This document shows, one piece after another, positions 14,001 to 24,498 of a stretch of DNA of 64,000 nucleotides. Source of the DNA: Chrysophaeum taylorii (lineage: Eukaryota; Sar; Pelagophyceae; Pelagomonadales; Pelagomonadaceae); the NCBI GenBank assembly GCA_029834535.1, contig JAQMWT010000320.1, positions 171,389-235,388 of the forward strand, read 5' to 3'. Position 1 is the stretch's first letter; each line of letters starts with the position of its first letter. The notes beneath the pieces are model-generated. The model worked only from the letters and a program-made list of their open reading frames with translations, was not told where the DNA came from and did no database searches. The translations under genes and the position numbers were made by a program.

Positions 14001-16783
14001 ACGGGAGTTGCCGCCCTTGGTGTGGGCATCAGGGTATAAATTTTACTGAACTTAAAGGTCGGCGTCTGCCCGGAGGATGGAGCAGCAGCTGGCTCGGATG
14101 ACGGCTGGCTCGACGGCGTGTCTGTTGGTGCGCTCACTGGTAAGCTCGAAGGATTGGTTGTCGGGGTACTCGTCGGCACGTTTGTCGGCTCAAATGATGG
14201 CGGCGATGATGGGACCAGAGTTGGTCGAGGAGTAGGATAAAACATTTTTGGCGTGGGCACAGGATCGATTAACCATAAGTAGGTGGAAGTTGGAGACGCC
14301 GATGTAAATGTTGTCGGCTGGCTCGACGGCGTGGGAGTTGGCGCGCTCGAAGGCGTAGTGGTCGGGGTGGCTGTAGAACAGGCGCTAGGCACGTTCGTTG
14401 GCGTCACCGACGGCGATACGGTTGGCTCGGGTGACGGCTGGCTCGACGGCTCGCCGGAAGGCAGTGCTGTAGGTCCGGAGATTGGAGACACAGATGGAGA
14501 GCTCGTCGGCTGGCTCGACGGCTCGCCGGAAGGCAGTGCTGTAGGTTCGGAGATTGGAGACACAGATGGAGAGCTCGTCGGCTGGCTCGACGGCTCGCCG
14601 GAAGGCAGTGTTGTAGGTTCGGATGTTGGACACACCGACGGAAACGTTGTCGGCTGGCTCGACGGCTCGTCGGAAGGCATTGCTGTGGGTTCGGATGTTG
14701 GACACACCGACGGAAACGTTGTCGGCTGGCTCGTTGGCTCGCCGGTAGGCGCGTGCGAAGGCAGTGCTGTCGGATCGGACGTTGGACACACAGACGGAAA
14801 CGTTGTCGGCTGGCTGGACGGCAAGCGAGTTGGAGCGCTAGCCGGTAAGCTCGAAGGAGTGGAGGTCGGGGTATCCGTCGGAAAAAAGGTAGGCACGCTC
14901 GTTGGCGCCACCGAGGGCGATGCGGTTGGCATGGACGATGGCAAAGAGGATGGCTCGACGGTCGGCGCGGGCGAAGGCGACGACGTCGGTTCAGGGATGG
15001 GAGAGACAGACGGACACGCACTAGGGTGATACGTTGACGGGCCCGGAGTTGGTTGTTCAGTCGTCGAGGGTGCTTTACTTGGAAAGGTCGAAGGCGACGT
15101 CGTCGGCGCCGCGCTCGGGGAGGGCGTGGGAGGCGCGGATGGTAAGGGGGACGGGAGGAGCGTGGGAAAGGGCGAGGAAGGGGTATTCGTTGGGTTTGTC
15201 GAGGGGACGCCCGAGGGGAGCTCGGTGGGCATCGACGAGGGCACGACGGCAGCGGTCTCGCAGATACACTTGACATCATAATAGTCTGGGTAGTTGACCC
15301 AGGTTCCATCAAAGTAGACGTGGGCGTATTCATAATCCGCGGAACTGACCGGTTTGCCGGTATCCCAGTTGGTAAAATTCGAGTCGCAGCCCTGAACCCA
15401 TTCGAATGTGCCCGAGCTTTCGTAATAGCCGATCCAGAAGGCGCCGTAATTCCGAACATTGAAATATCGAAAGTCGACATCATCCTCGTTGTAGCCGGAG
15501 AGCGCCGTGAATTCCTCGAACGCGAAGTCGTTTTCCTCGATCGACCGCGGGCAGAACATGATGTCTCCTCGCGACTCGCACTCGGTTTTGCATGCGGTCC
15601 AATAGAGCGACGAGCTGGCCTCGATGTAGCACCGCTGGGAGACCGGCGAGGCCGTATAGTTGTCGGGACACGTAGCCGTCGGCGCCGTCGACGAGGGCCC
15701 GAGCGACGGAGCGGCCGTCGGCGTCGCCAGGGTGAACGTGTACGCTGAGCCAAAATCCCCTTCGATGTCGGGGACGGAGGCGAGACCGTCGGCGTCGGCG
15801 CCGACTACGGCGAGATCGTCGTCGATGGCGACCGATATCCCAAACCGCGCCCCCAAGGTTTCGGTTCCAGAGAGAAGCGCGTACTGCGATCCGTTCCTGA
15901 ACGCGTAACTCAATCCAGTTTTATCGGCCGCGTAGGCGCCCACAATGATGAGGTCGCCCGAGATGCCGACCGCAGCCCCAAACTCGGAGCCCCCCGTCAG
16001 CGTCTGCGTTTGCGTAAAGCTGAGGTCGTCATTCTTTTCGAAGACGTAGGCGGCGCCGTTGATGGCAGACCCGACGACGACGCGAGTTCCGTCGACGGCG
16101 ACGGAACTCGCGTTCGCGGCCAGGATCGTCGTCGAGTCGGAGGCTACGCCTTCCGACGTCGTCGCAAACGCGTACGCTGCCCCGACAGAAGCGTTCGCGC
16201 CGCCGACCACCACCAGCGACCCGGAGACGTCAACCGACAGCCCGAAGTAAGCGGAAGCCGAAGAAGGCGCGAGCGCGGACGTTAACGTATATAAGCCGCT
16301 GCCTTCGTACAAATACAGGTACGCCGCGCCGCTCGCGTTGGACGGCGCGCCGACGCACACGAGGGACCCGTCGACGGCAACGGCTGCGCCAAACGAATTC
16401 GTGCCTTCGAGCTTCGCGGCCTGCCAGAAGCTACCGTCGGATGCTTCGAAGACGTACGCGGCGCCTATTGCCGGCGCACCCACGACCACCAGGTTCCCCC
16501 CGACTGCGACCGACGCCCCGAACTCGTCGCCCGCCCCCGTGTCCGAGCCGATGAGCGTCTCTACCAGCGAAAACGACGCCCCCGAGTCCTGGGTCTCGAA
16601 CACGAACGCAGAGGGCGATAATGTCGCCTCCATGCTCCCGACGGCGCCGACGACCACTACCGTGCTGTTCACGGCGACCGACCGCCCGAAATAGTAGTAC
16701 GGCAGGATCGGATCCGACTCCAGCCGGACGGTGTCTAAGACCACGGCGGCGACACATCGGCCAACCAGCAACACCACCCACAT
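357..16783 (-). CDS. Giant polycystin/REJ-like surface protein with FG-GAP, two C-type lectin domains and PT-x-x-PS stalk (6 exons, 5,365 aa model)
   Basis: Model: exons 16783-6432, 6345-6027, 5968-5690, 5604-2747, 2720-616, 541-357; the phases agree throughout. Start ATG is at 16783; the first ~16 residues look like a signal peptide. In order: 5-7 FG-GAP-like blades (VVVVGA/VVVGAP motifs, residues ~20-370); a C-type lectin-like domain (Cys pattern with WIGY and WVQGCDSNFTNWD, ~370-510); PT-x-x-PS repeats; a second lectin domain (~1050-1180); about 1,900 more residues of PT-x-x-PS stalk; a REJ-like module in exons 2-4; a Cys-rich segment near ECECGF like the GPS/GAIN region before a membrane helix; then at least five hydrophobic segments separated by a long acidic, Ser/Arg/Ala-rich loop. 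REJ plus late membrane spans is the polycystin-1 plan; I infer a wall or surface sensor/adhesin. No ion-pore motif was identified. The 26-nt intron at 2721-2746 and the GC-AG intron at 5605-5689 are the least certain joins. Confidence 0.75.
11250..12800 (-). repeat. 216-bp (72-codon) higher-order repeat in the PT-x-x-PS stalk
   Basis: Blocks containing GTGAGATCGAAGGGC then GTCGGACAGGTGCTAGGCAC recur at about 11646, 11862, 12078 and 12294, each 216 bp on, with weaker members before and after. 216 is three times the 72-bp unit seen at 14441-14760, so the stalk grew by steps of 24 and 72 residues. All steps keep frame. Units are close to but not fully identical, which suggests repeated unequal exchange. 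Confidence 0.85.
13001..15730 (-). repeat. 2,025-bp in-frame tandem duplication (lectin domain + stalk) inside the giant gene
   Basis: The block starting GTGATACGTT at 13001 recurs at 15026, a shift of 2,025 bp or exactly 675 codons. Both copies carry the TTCAGTCGTCGAGGGTGCTT segment, the proline stalk next to it and a full C-type lectin domain. The lectin copies differ at scattered sites (for example FTNWDTGKP against YTNWDTSYP), so the duplication is not recent. The shift being a multiple of three keeps the reading frame. Confidence 0.85.
14441..14800 (-). repeat. 72-bp (24-codon) tandem units in the PT-x-x-PS stalk
   Basis: GCTCGACGGCTCGCCGGAAG starts at 14441 and its equivalents at 14513 and 14585, a strict 72-bp period, with more diverged units to about 14800. 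Each unit codes a 24-residue block of the form EPTALPSGEPSSQPTS followed by SPSVSPIS. Confidence 0.85.
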
Positions 16784-18300
16784 CAATACGCCTTAAGGAA
16801 TCTTCCTGGGAACAAAGATGCCACGACCACGGCGTGGCAAATTATTATTACTACTAGTTTTGGCGGCAAAATGGCTACGAGGTCGGGTTGTACGCGCAGA
16901 TCACCACACTGCTAAGATACGGAGGCTCCAGAGTTGTGGTGTTTTTGGAGCACGCGGCCTGTGCCACCCAACAGGGTGACTGACTGACCGACTGACTGAC
17001 TGACTCTCACTCTCACTCTCACTCTCACTCTCTCTCTCCTCCGAGAGCTGCGTCGAGCTGTGATCTCGGCGGCGGCGGGTTTTCAGACGACCGAATTTGG
17101 TGCGAGGGAGCGATCACGACGCGACCGAACTCCTGTTGAGGCGGTTGACACTTCTGTTCGACGCTGAGGGTGCTTTAGTCAACTTGACGCTGAGGGTGCT
17201 TTAGTCAACTTGTTAGCGCGCCAAGAAATACCACTGCTCGGCGGCGGCACGACCCGACGTTCCGGTGTGGCCTCGGTGGCGATGCACGAGACGCTCGCGG
17301 TGTTACCGTCCAGGTGGTCACCATACCTCATCGCCGCATCGGCGACGTCTGAGACGACCAATTAATTCGGTCCGTGACGGATTCTTACACCAAACGACGG
17401 CATTATTCACCGCGCCCAGGTCGATGTCACCATCGACGTTCATGCCGTTCTCGTGCCACAATTGGTAGTGCCACGATATCGCGGTACCAATTTGGCACGA
17501 TACCGCAATATCGACGTTTGAAGCGCAAACTACTACCTGGTGTAAACGACAAAGGGGTCATCGCGGTTGTCGTCGGACAAGAGAATCCCGCCGACCGCTG
17601 TCTGGACGAGTCGAGGTTGGCGTGCCACGAGAAACTAAGCCACGAAGCTGCTGCAATGAGATCAAGTCCGTGTCTTCATCCTGATCGTCGGTGCGCACTG
17701 CGGAGAGTATTCAGCAGGGGTAAAGCGAGAGCCAACAAACCGCCCGTCGGCACCAACGACGGATATTCGGATTTCAACTTCCGCATTCCTGGTGTGTACC
17801 CTCTGCGCGTGAACGACGACGTCGACAAAACCACCACCAAAGCGCGGCCGCTCCCGGCGCAGCTGTGATGTTTTCGTCATCGACGACAGCGCTCGCTCGC
17901 CACAGAAAGACCATCATCGGGAAATTCACGCGAGTGTATAAGGATGCCGCGTGGACATCCGAGACGATCTAAAGCTCTTGTCGCAGATCGATGCATGCAA
18001 GGGCACTTGACGCGTCGACGAAAATCTCCTCGCGCCGGGCGGAGTCATGGTCGGCTGCGATCTTAGCAGAAAGCTCGCCTTTTCAAGGCATGAGCGCAAG
18101 CGACCTCGACGCCGCATCGACGTGCATTCTCCTGGGGAAAGCCTCTTCGTGACGCTGCTCTTATCGCCGCTGAAACATGATTCCGCACACATGACGAAGA
18201 GAGAACCACGCCGCTGTATACAACGATGATATGTGGCGGCACTCGTCGTCCGAGAAACAACAGGGAGCGTGGGATATCCGCCTTCTTGGTATTTCGCCCA
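16784..18300. other. Upstream region of the giant gene; microsatellites, no convincing gene
   Basis: Contains (GACT)n at about 16979-17004 running into (CTCTCA)n/(CT)n to about 17040, and a perfect 26-bp tandem pair (ACGCTGAGGGTGCTTTAGTC + AACTTG) at 17160-17211. It must hold the promoter of the minus-strand giant gene, but I see no clear TATA box or initiator. Open frames at 17374-17868 show no recognisable domain. Part of the sequence after ~17.9 kb may be the decayed upstream portion of the LINE that follows. Confidence 0.4.
17160..17211. repeat. Perfect 26-bp tandem duplication
   Basis: ACGCTGAGGGTGCTTTAGTC plus AACTTG occurs twice back to back with no mismatch. Perfect identity points to a recent local duplication. 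No function is evident. Confidence 0.8.
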
Positions 18301-18331
18301 AGAAAGGTGACCTTTCGCTCCCAGTTTCCTA

Positions 18332-19790
18332 ATGCGAAACTCGAGGTCGCGCAAAAAAGATTTTCTCAAACGTCATACGCGCGCGTCTCGGTGTCATCTC
18401 AGCTTAGCTCAAACACGAATCGCAGTGCGCTTTCGGCCGGAACGGGGGACTGCCAACGAAACCTTCAGCCTGAAGATGGGATTGAAGAAGCGTCATGAGC
18501 ACGGCATGGAAACATGGGTATTATGCATTGATTTCGTCAAGGCTTTCGACAAGGTCCCACGGGAACTACTCTGGCAAGTGCTATCGAAATTCGGCGTTCC
18601 AGCGAAAGTCGTACGCCTCATTATAGCTCTCCACCGTATACTAGTGCGGTTCTCCGTCTCCGGCGCTGCCGCCTCGATCGACTCCATCATCGGCTTTAAG
18701 CAGGGTGATGTCCTAGGCCCGGTTCTTTTCCTTCTATACATTGCGGCCTTGACAATTTCGTGGCGACATCGAGATGGTAGGGAACCAGCACGTGCTTTCA
18801 AGACGAAGCACGATGATGTTGTACTCACTGGACGTCACTACCACGCAAAAGACGGCGCTGAGGAAGTCGCACTCGAAGAGTCAGCGTGCGCAGATGATGT
18901 GGCGTTCCCATTTTCCGATCGTCGTCGTGCTGCGAATGAGGCGACGCCCGGTCTCATCCGGCAATTTGCCAGCTGGGGTATGGAAGTCCACACGAGTGAC
19001 CGCCAAGCAGGGAAAGAGTCGAAATCCGAGATACTGTTTGTCGCCAAGCCAGGCATGCTCTATAATGTTCCGACAATCGACTATGGTGCCGACCTCTCCG
19101 ACTTCGAGGTAGCCTCCGGCCGTCATATCCCCGTGGTGGCGAAATGCAAATACCTGGGCTCTGTACTCTCTCGCAACTGTAATGACTCTGAGGACGTTGA
19201 CTCTCGCCTTAAGAAGCCGGTAGCGGCATCCGGTGCGCTCCGTCACTACGTTTTTGCCTCGAGATACGTCTCTGCCCAAGCGAAACGAAATGTTTTCTAC
19301 TGCCTCGTCCTGGTGCCTAACCGAGGTTGTCTGTCTACAATGCTTTTCACGCACAGTGCGCACGCGCGATGTGCCGCGTCACACGTCGCCAGACCTGGCA
19401 ACATCACATCAATCTTCAACTATCCTCGAGCGCTTCGGCCTGGAGACTATAGACATCTACATCTCGCGCCGACAACTTCGCTGGGCAGGCCACGTTGCAC
19501 GCATGCCCTGGCATCGCCTCCCGCGGAAGATGCTCACCTCCTGGTGCGCCTCCATATGTCTCCTGTGGTACCCACAGTTCACGTACGGCCGTGGTCTCAA
19601 CAAGGCACTCCGCAAATTCAACATTCTGGCAACGACCTGGTACTCCCTCGCTCAAATCCGTGACAACAACTGGCGACGACAAATCAACTCGTCCTCAATA
19701 CCCCTTTCTGTCCCCCCCGTCTCATCGCCCAGTGACTCTAATCCCGCGCGCCCATGCATGCATCGGGCTGGCCCCTAGTTAGTTAACGCC
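18332..19790 (+). pseudogene. 5'-truncated LINE (non-LTR retrotransposon) reverse transcriptase, frameshifted
   Basis: The frame 18332-19663 carries non-LTR reverse transcriptase motifs in order: FRPERGTANETFSLKMGL, WVLCIDFVKAFDKVPRELLW, GFKQGDVLGPVLFLLYIAAL, the catalytic CADDVAF box (usual form FADD) and YLGSVLS. Past ~19300 the homologous reading moves to the next frame (19233-19778), with the LINE C-terminal signature RRQLRWAGHVARM and NWRRQI, so at least one frameshift has occurred. Endonuclease and most N-terminal domains are absent: it is 5'-truncated, as is usual after incomplete target-primed reverse transcription. The 3' end reads CCCTAGTTAGTTAACG near 19780, a short TAGT-type tail. 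The C of CADD and the frameshift make activity unlikely. Clade not determined. Confidence 0.85.
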
Positions 19791-21376
19791 AAGTGAATTG
19801 TTAAATTGCGCAGCCAATAATAATTCATCATTATTGCTAGGAATAGTAGTGCCCAGACACTTTCGGAACGAATAATAATTCTCTCGATTCATGTAGCAAA
19901 TACTTGTTTTCCTCGAGTGTACGAGAAACGCCATTTTTTGGCACAAATAAATAAACCATGCGGCATACGAAAGACTAGTTCAGGTGGCGTGGAGTGATTG
20001 GAAGAATGGTGTGGACGCAAACAAGTCGTCGTCGGGATTTCGACGCGGTGGTGACGCCGCCTATATCACTTGTCTTCGCATGGAGCCAGCGCGCGTCTAT
20101 CGGCAAAGAAAGTGATGATATTTTCATCAGATGTCTTCGTCGCGGGGGTGACTTATCCTTCAGTGCCAAAGCGACGAGCTCCGACGGCTTCGTATAACGG
20201 CCTTCCAAGATTTCGAGTGTCTCGCAATTTCGTGCCGCGTGCGCGCCGGTAAGCTCGCGCTAGACTCGCGGACAATTTCTGCAGCACGTCCATCAGTTGC
20301 TGGCGTCGAGGAAACTCAAGTGCTTGCAGGTGTCGGGAAAACTTGGGGTGGTAAACTGAGCGGGGGGCTAGACCGTCGCGACGACGACGAATTTGTGACT
20401 ACTTTAGCGCCTGATATGGTCGTTGAGGAGCGCAACGTAGACATCGCCGAATAATAATAGGATTTTGATCACGAGATTCTGCACGCGGCGATGTTACTGA
20501 AAGCACGGAGCACCGCACGTCAGATCTAATCGAACCGGGAACCAGAATGTAGAACAATTTTTTTCTGATTCTGAGCACGTAGCTCTGCCTCACTCTTCCC
20601 TCGCGTTCGTTTTTAGAATGCCTTTGGTCTCTCTCTCTGTGAGAACTTGCCCACGATTGGCATTCTCGCCCTAGCACGTTACAGCGCTGCGCGTTCATCG
20701 CGCTAGCTGAGAGTCGAGGGGGTCGTCGCACATTTTGTCGCCGAAAAAGAGCGGTTCGCAAGAGTGGTTCGCGCTATCTCGGCAATATCCTTCTCGGCGC
20801 TAACGACCGTCTCCGCGCTTTCGCGCATCGACGATTCGACTTTCGTATCATATAGAGAATGGTGGCGGCGTCAGCCCTGCCGATGCCAATTTTGTCGTCG
20901 TCTAGCCTCATCGGCCGACGGGGATATGCCAACAACGTATTTATTCCTCGTCAGGAATCTGGAGTGACTTTGCGGAGTAGTGAATCAGTCCGTCTGGCGA
21001 GAGAGAATTCAAGAACCTTGGGTACGTAAAGACACCGATCTATGGACGGCTCGCTCAGAAGCGGTGCAGCGGAGACGGCCTCTTATTCATGATAAGATGT
21101 CGAAATCCGCTGCCCATTTCCGCACGCTGGACAAACGAAGAGCAGTTTAGATGGTCACAACTGCCAAAAAATGATGATGTGCCGCGTCGCCTTCGAGTGT
21201 AGCCAGAGGAGAGGCGCTCTCTGCCTACCTACTCGAGAGGCGTCATGATGGAATTTAGGTACACGAATCACAAAAAACGGCGGGAAGAACAAACACTTGT
21301 TTGTGGCAAAATAAAAGAGGTCGTACAAAAGAAAATATTTTGGCTCACTCAAATATTTTTGTGGAGAGCAGGCAAG
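19791..21376. other. Intergenic; nothing recognised
   Basis: Open frames here are short, unsupported by codon pattern or motifs and mutually overlapping. The last part is the probable promoter and 5' UTR of the gene starting at 21377. Confidence 0.4.
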
Positions 21377-23491
21377 ATGGCGATGGAGGATGCGAAGCAT
21401 GCGATTCTGCCCGCGGAATTCTTCGACGTGAAGCAAGAGTCGCAGCCCAAGGCGTCGCACCGCGTGCTGGTGGTGGCTGCCTTGGGGATCTATGTGGTCC
21501 TCGCTTTGGTTTTCGTGGCCATCATGGACTCGGAGTTGACGACGACCGAGACAGAGGTAACGACGACGCTGCACGACCGCACGGGAGAAGGGCTGCGGCG
21601 GCGCCGAAGGGGAGCTTTGGCGCGGCGATTCACGCGGCGTGGGAAGTCGAGGATACGGTGCAACATGCTCGTCCGAACGTCCGGAACTTACGAGTTCGAG
21701 TCCAGCGAGGTCGAGGAGACCGGGGAGGAGGAGGAGGAGGAGGATGGGTCGGCGATGTACGCGTACATGCTGGCGTCAGTGCAGCAGACCGGTCCCGAGT
21801 GCGAGCGCGAGCTCGCTTTCGGACCTTGCGTTGACGCGTCGATCTACGTCGTCGAGGAGTCGACCCCCGAGGACGAGGAACGGGATACGGGTGTCGTTGA
21901 TCCCGTGGCTATTGCGACGGACGCTGCGGGCGATCTGTACGCGTACAGTCGCGGCAGGGACGAGATCTGGCGCTACGAAATCGACGAGGGGTTGTGGGGC
22001 GAGGTCTTCGACGACGAGGACGAAGAAGTTCCTATCGTGGATCGCTACGCGATTGCCGTCGACGGCACCGAGACCATCTGGATGGTGTGCTCGGGCGACG
22101 CGGCCTTCGAGGGCTGCGGGTTGATGGCCATCGACATCGAGACCGAGGCGGTGAGCCAAGTGGTGCCCCGCGGCTCCTTTCCAGACGCGCGCGCCGTCGC
22201 CGTTTCCGGAGACGTGGTTTGGGTTGCCGATTTTAATCGAGGCATCTACCGCTACCGTCGAGGTGACCTCGCGCTCATCGAGGCCGATTTTTCCCCTAAG
22301 AGCCTCGCCGTATCGTCGTCGTCAGTGTTATGGGCGCTCGGCGACGCCGGGGGGCTTTTTCGATGCGGCGGCGGCGGCGACTTTTCCTGCTTGACGGACG
22401 ACGGGGTAGACGACCCCCTGGGTGCCGACGCCGTCGCGATCGCGCCGTTAACAGACGACGACGGCGTCTACGTCGTCTACGACGACAGCCGCGCCGTCGG
22501 CAAGTACGTTGCCAACAGCTCGGCAACGACCTTGGTGTTCGAAGCGCTTCGCGATACGCCTCGGGCGATCGCGTCGACTGCGAGCATGGTCTTCATGCTA
22601 CACGACGATGTCGTCAACTCATTCTCCGTGTTCACGCCGGGTGAAAACGAGACACACAAGATCGTCTTCCACGAGATCCAGGCGGGGTGGTTTTCCTGCG
22701 GTGGCACCCCCGTCACGACCGTTTCCCTCGAGCTAGCCGACGCCGAAGCCTACGCGCGACAACACGCCTGCAGCGGCCACGTCTTCCGCGCCGTATACGA
22801 TTTCTACTTGCCCGAGCGGATCCTCGCGACTGCCGTGCTCGGTACATCCCTGCGCGACGGCTCGACGCTCGCCGAAGAACTCGCGCTCCGCAACGCCCTC
22901 GAAGACTGCGAGACCCTCGACGTCGAGCGCGAGATATGCGACACCGTCGCGCAACAGCCGCCCTATTTGTGCCGCTACCATACGCACGATAGCTGGTCCA
23001 ACGCGATCGCCACCGCCGCCGCAAACACCCAGTTCTTCTTCGCGTGCATTGTCTTCGTCGTCGCTTACCTCCTCTCGAGATCCTGCAGGCTCGATTCTGA
23101 CTCGGCCGAAAAAATTATTACCGCGACCCCTCAGAAGGAGGAACGGAAGGAGGAGGACGACGACTCGCTCCTTGCTAAGTATACCCTTCTTGCTGCCAGC
23201 CACGACGCTCTCGCGAGCCGCGTGGCCACCGTCGAAACCACCGTGCACAACATGGCGAAGAAGCGTGTCACCACCAGAAAGCGTCGACTCGAACCCTCAT
23301 ACAACAACACCCAACACGGCGACGACTGCAGCCTCTGCACTTTCGCGACCAACAACTCGCGCGAAGCCCCAGTCTTCCGTAACCTCGCGCATCCAAAACG
23401 CGACGACCAAAGGGCCGCCGCCGCCTCGACCGCGAAGCAAAAATCCGCAACCCAACCACCTCCTAAATTATCACACTCATGGTTGCCCTGA
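21377..23491 (+). CDS. Two-pass membrane protein with a beta-propeller-like lumenal/extracellular domain
   Basis: Start chosen at ATG 21377 (MAMEDAKHAILPAEFF); the frame is open upstream to 21245, but that part is AT-rich and reads like leader. About 704 residues. A membrane helix lies near residues 29-50 (VLVVAALGIYVVLALVFVAIM), then a basic stretch, an acidic Glu run, and about 450 residues with repeated blade-like units (VAIATDAAGDLYAY, IAVDGTETIWMV, VAVSGDVVWVADF, LAVSSSSVLWALG), typical of NHL/YVTN-type beta-propellers. A second helix (FFFACIVFVVAYLLS) lies near residue 600, then an acidic/basic cytosolic tail with a coiled-coil-like stretch. Paired cysteines in the propeller and after it suit a secreted fold. 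The role is unknown; a surface or endomembrane receptor/scaffold is an inference. Confidence 0.65.
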   Translation: MAMEDAKHAILPAEFFDVKQESQPKASHRVLVVAALGIYVVLALVFVAIMDSELTTTETEVTTTLHDRTGEGLRRRRRGALARRFTRRGKSRIRCNMLVRTSGTYEFESSEVEETGEEEEEEDGSAMYAYMLASVQQTGPECERELAFGPCVDASIYVVEESTPEDEERDTGVVDPVAIATDAAGDLYAYSRGRDEIWRYEIDEGLWGEVFDDEDEEVPIVDRYAIAVDGTETIWMVCSGDAAFEGCGLMAIDIETEAVSQVVPRGSFPDARAVAVSGDVVWVADFNRGIYRYRRGDLALIEADFSPKSLAVSSSSVLWALGDAGGLFRCGGGGDFSCLTDDGVDDPLGADAVAIAPLTDDDGVYVVYDDSRAVGKYVANSSATTLVFEALRDTPRAIASTASMVFMLHDDVVNSFSVFTPGENETHKIVFHEIQAGWFSCGGTPVTTVSLELADAEAYARQHACSGHVFRAVYDFYLPERILATAVLGTSLRDGSTLAEELALRNALEDCETLDVEREICDTVAQQPPYLCRYHTHDSWSNAIATAAANTQFFFACIVFVVAYLLSRSCRLDSDSAEKIITATPQKEERKEEDDDSLLAKYTLLAASHDALASRVATVETTVHNMAKKRVTTRKRRLEPSYNNTQHGDDCSLCTFATNNSREAPVFRNLAHPKRDDQRAAAASTAKQKSATQPPPKLSHSWLP

Positions 23492-23512
23492 CCCTTTTTT
23501 GACACACACATC

Positions 23513-23560
23513 CAGCTCCCCACACACACCCCCCCCCTCTTAGCAGTCGACATTTAAAGA
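23513..23560 (-). repeat. Dispersed ~45-bp motif, copy A
   Basis: Read on the minus strand it contains TTTAAATGTCGACTGCTAAG followed by a G-run, TGTGTGTGGGGAGC. A near-identical copy is at 28813-28860 and a diverged one at 37581-37628, both on the plus strand. Here it lies just downstream of a stop codon at 23491. Confidence 0.7.
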
Positions 23561-24498
23561 CACACATCCAGTAGTGGTTTGAATGCCCGAGGGTTTTGGT
23601 GGGTTTAGTGGTGGGGACATGAGCGATGGGCAGTGGGGGTGTGTGGAACGTGCTTTTCGGGGGTAGCGCGCGCGTAGTTTTTTGTGGTCTTGCAAACAAA
23701 AAACGGGCGACCCGAAGATCTATGTCGACGAACTCGCCAGAACTCACCAGGTGTTGACCGACGAGCCAGGGATTACGTCTTACCGGTCCGAGTTTGTTTC
23801 ATGGAACTCATTCGGAGCTTTGCCGGCAATGAGTGAATGCCACGGTGATAGTCTCCCGGCGCGCGACCTTCTTTCATTGCCCCATCTCGCTGAGCGGTAG
23901 CGGCGGCGACGGTAGTTGTGGTGGCCCTGCGTCTGAATCCAGTCCCTCCGCACCGAGTCCCAGCTCCTTTTGTGCCCCCACCACTTGCTCTTTCCTGCTC
24001 TCCTCTTCCGGCTGCTTCTACTGCCCGTTCTGCAGCCGTCCTCTGCGGTTGTTCCTCTAGCTCTGTGATCATCCATTCTTGCTCCTCGAGCCGCGCCTCC
24101 CGGGAGTTGTTTACCATACCACAATAAAAATGCGAAATAACTAACAATGTAACATGGTTTCGTGATGTGTGGAGTGGCGGCGTATGTTATTAAAGGTAGA
24201 CTCCCGAGAGGGGTGGGGTGCACTAGGGGTATTGTTCGTAGTTTGGGGTTGTGAGAGTGGCTGGAACAGTCAGACTGGTGTACTCCGTAGCCTAATAATG
24301 GGGGTCATCGCCTAGCCGCGAGGAAGTAAGGAGGGGCCCCTCTTTCTTTCGCAGAGGGCTCTGCCACCACCAAAGACTGGTGTTCATGATGACGTGGCAT
24401 GTTCTCCGTACCACAATCAAATCAGTTGCACGAGTTCAAGCTGTCCAAAGAAAGAAAGAAAGAATTAGCACGCGGTAATAACGCGACCGTTGGTCGTT
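23561..24498. other. Intergenic; one weak minus-strand frame
   Basis: The minus-strand frame 23773-24147 codes 124 Glu/Arg/Gln/Gly-rich residues with a short coiled-coil-like stretch (LEEQEWMITELEEQPQR). No homologue is recognised and it may be chance. The remainder has no feature I can support. Confidence 0.3.

Noticed and set aside
8892-15029. Many plus-strand open frames rich in Gly/Asp/Val (for example 14283-15029 and 12510-13004)
   Set aside because: They are antisense shadows of the PT-x-x-PS repeats of the giant gene; their periodicity mirrors the 72/216-bp repeats and no domain is present.
16979-17040. (GACT)n(CTCTCA)n as a CRISPR or satellite array
   Set aside because: Units of 4-6 bp without spacers are simple microsatellites.
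17374-17868. 164-residue plus-strand frame upstream of the LINE
   Set aside because: No motif, Arg/Ser-rich shadow-like composition and no clear link to LINE ORF1.
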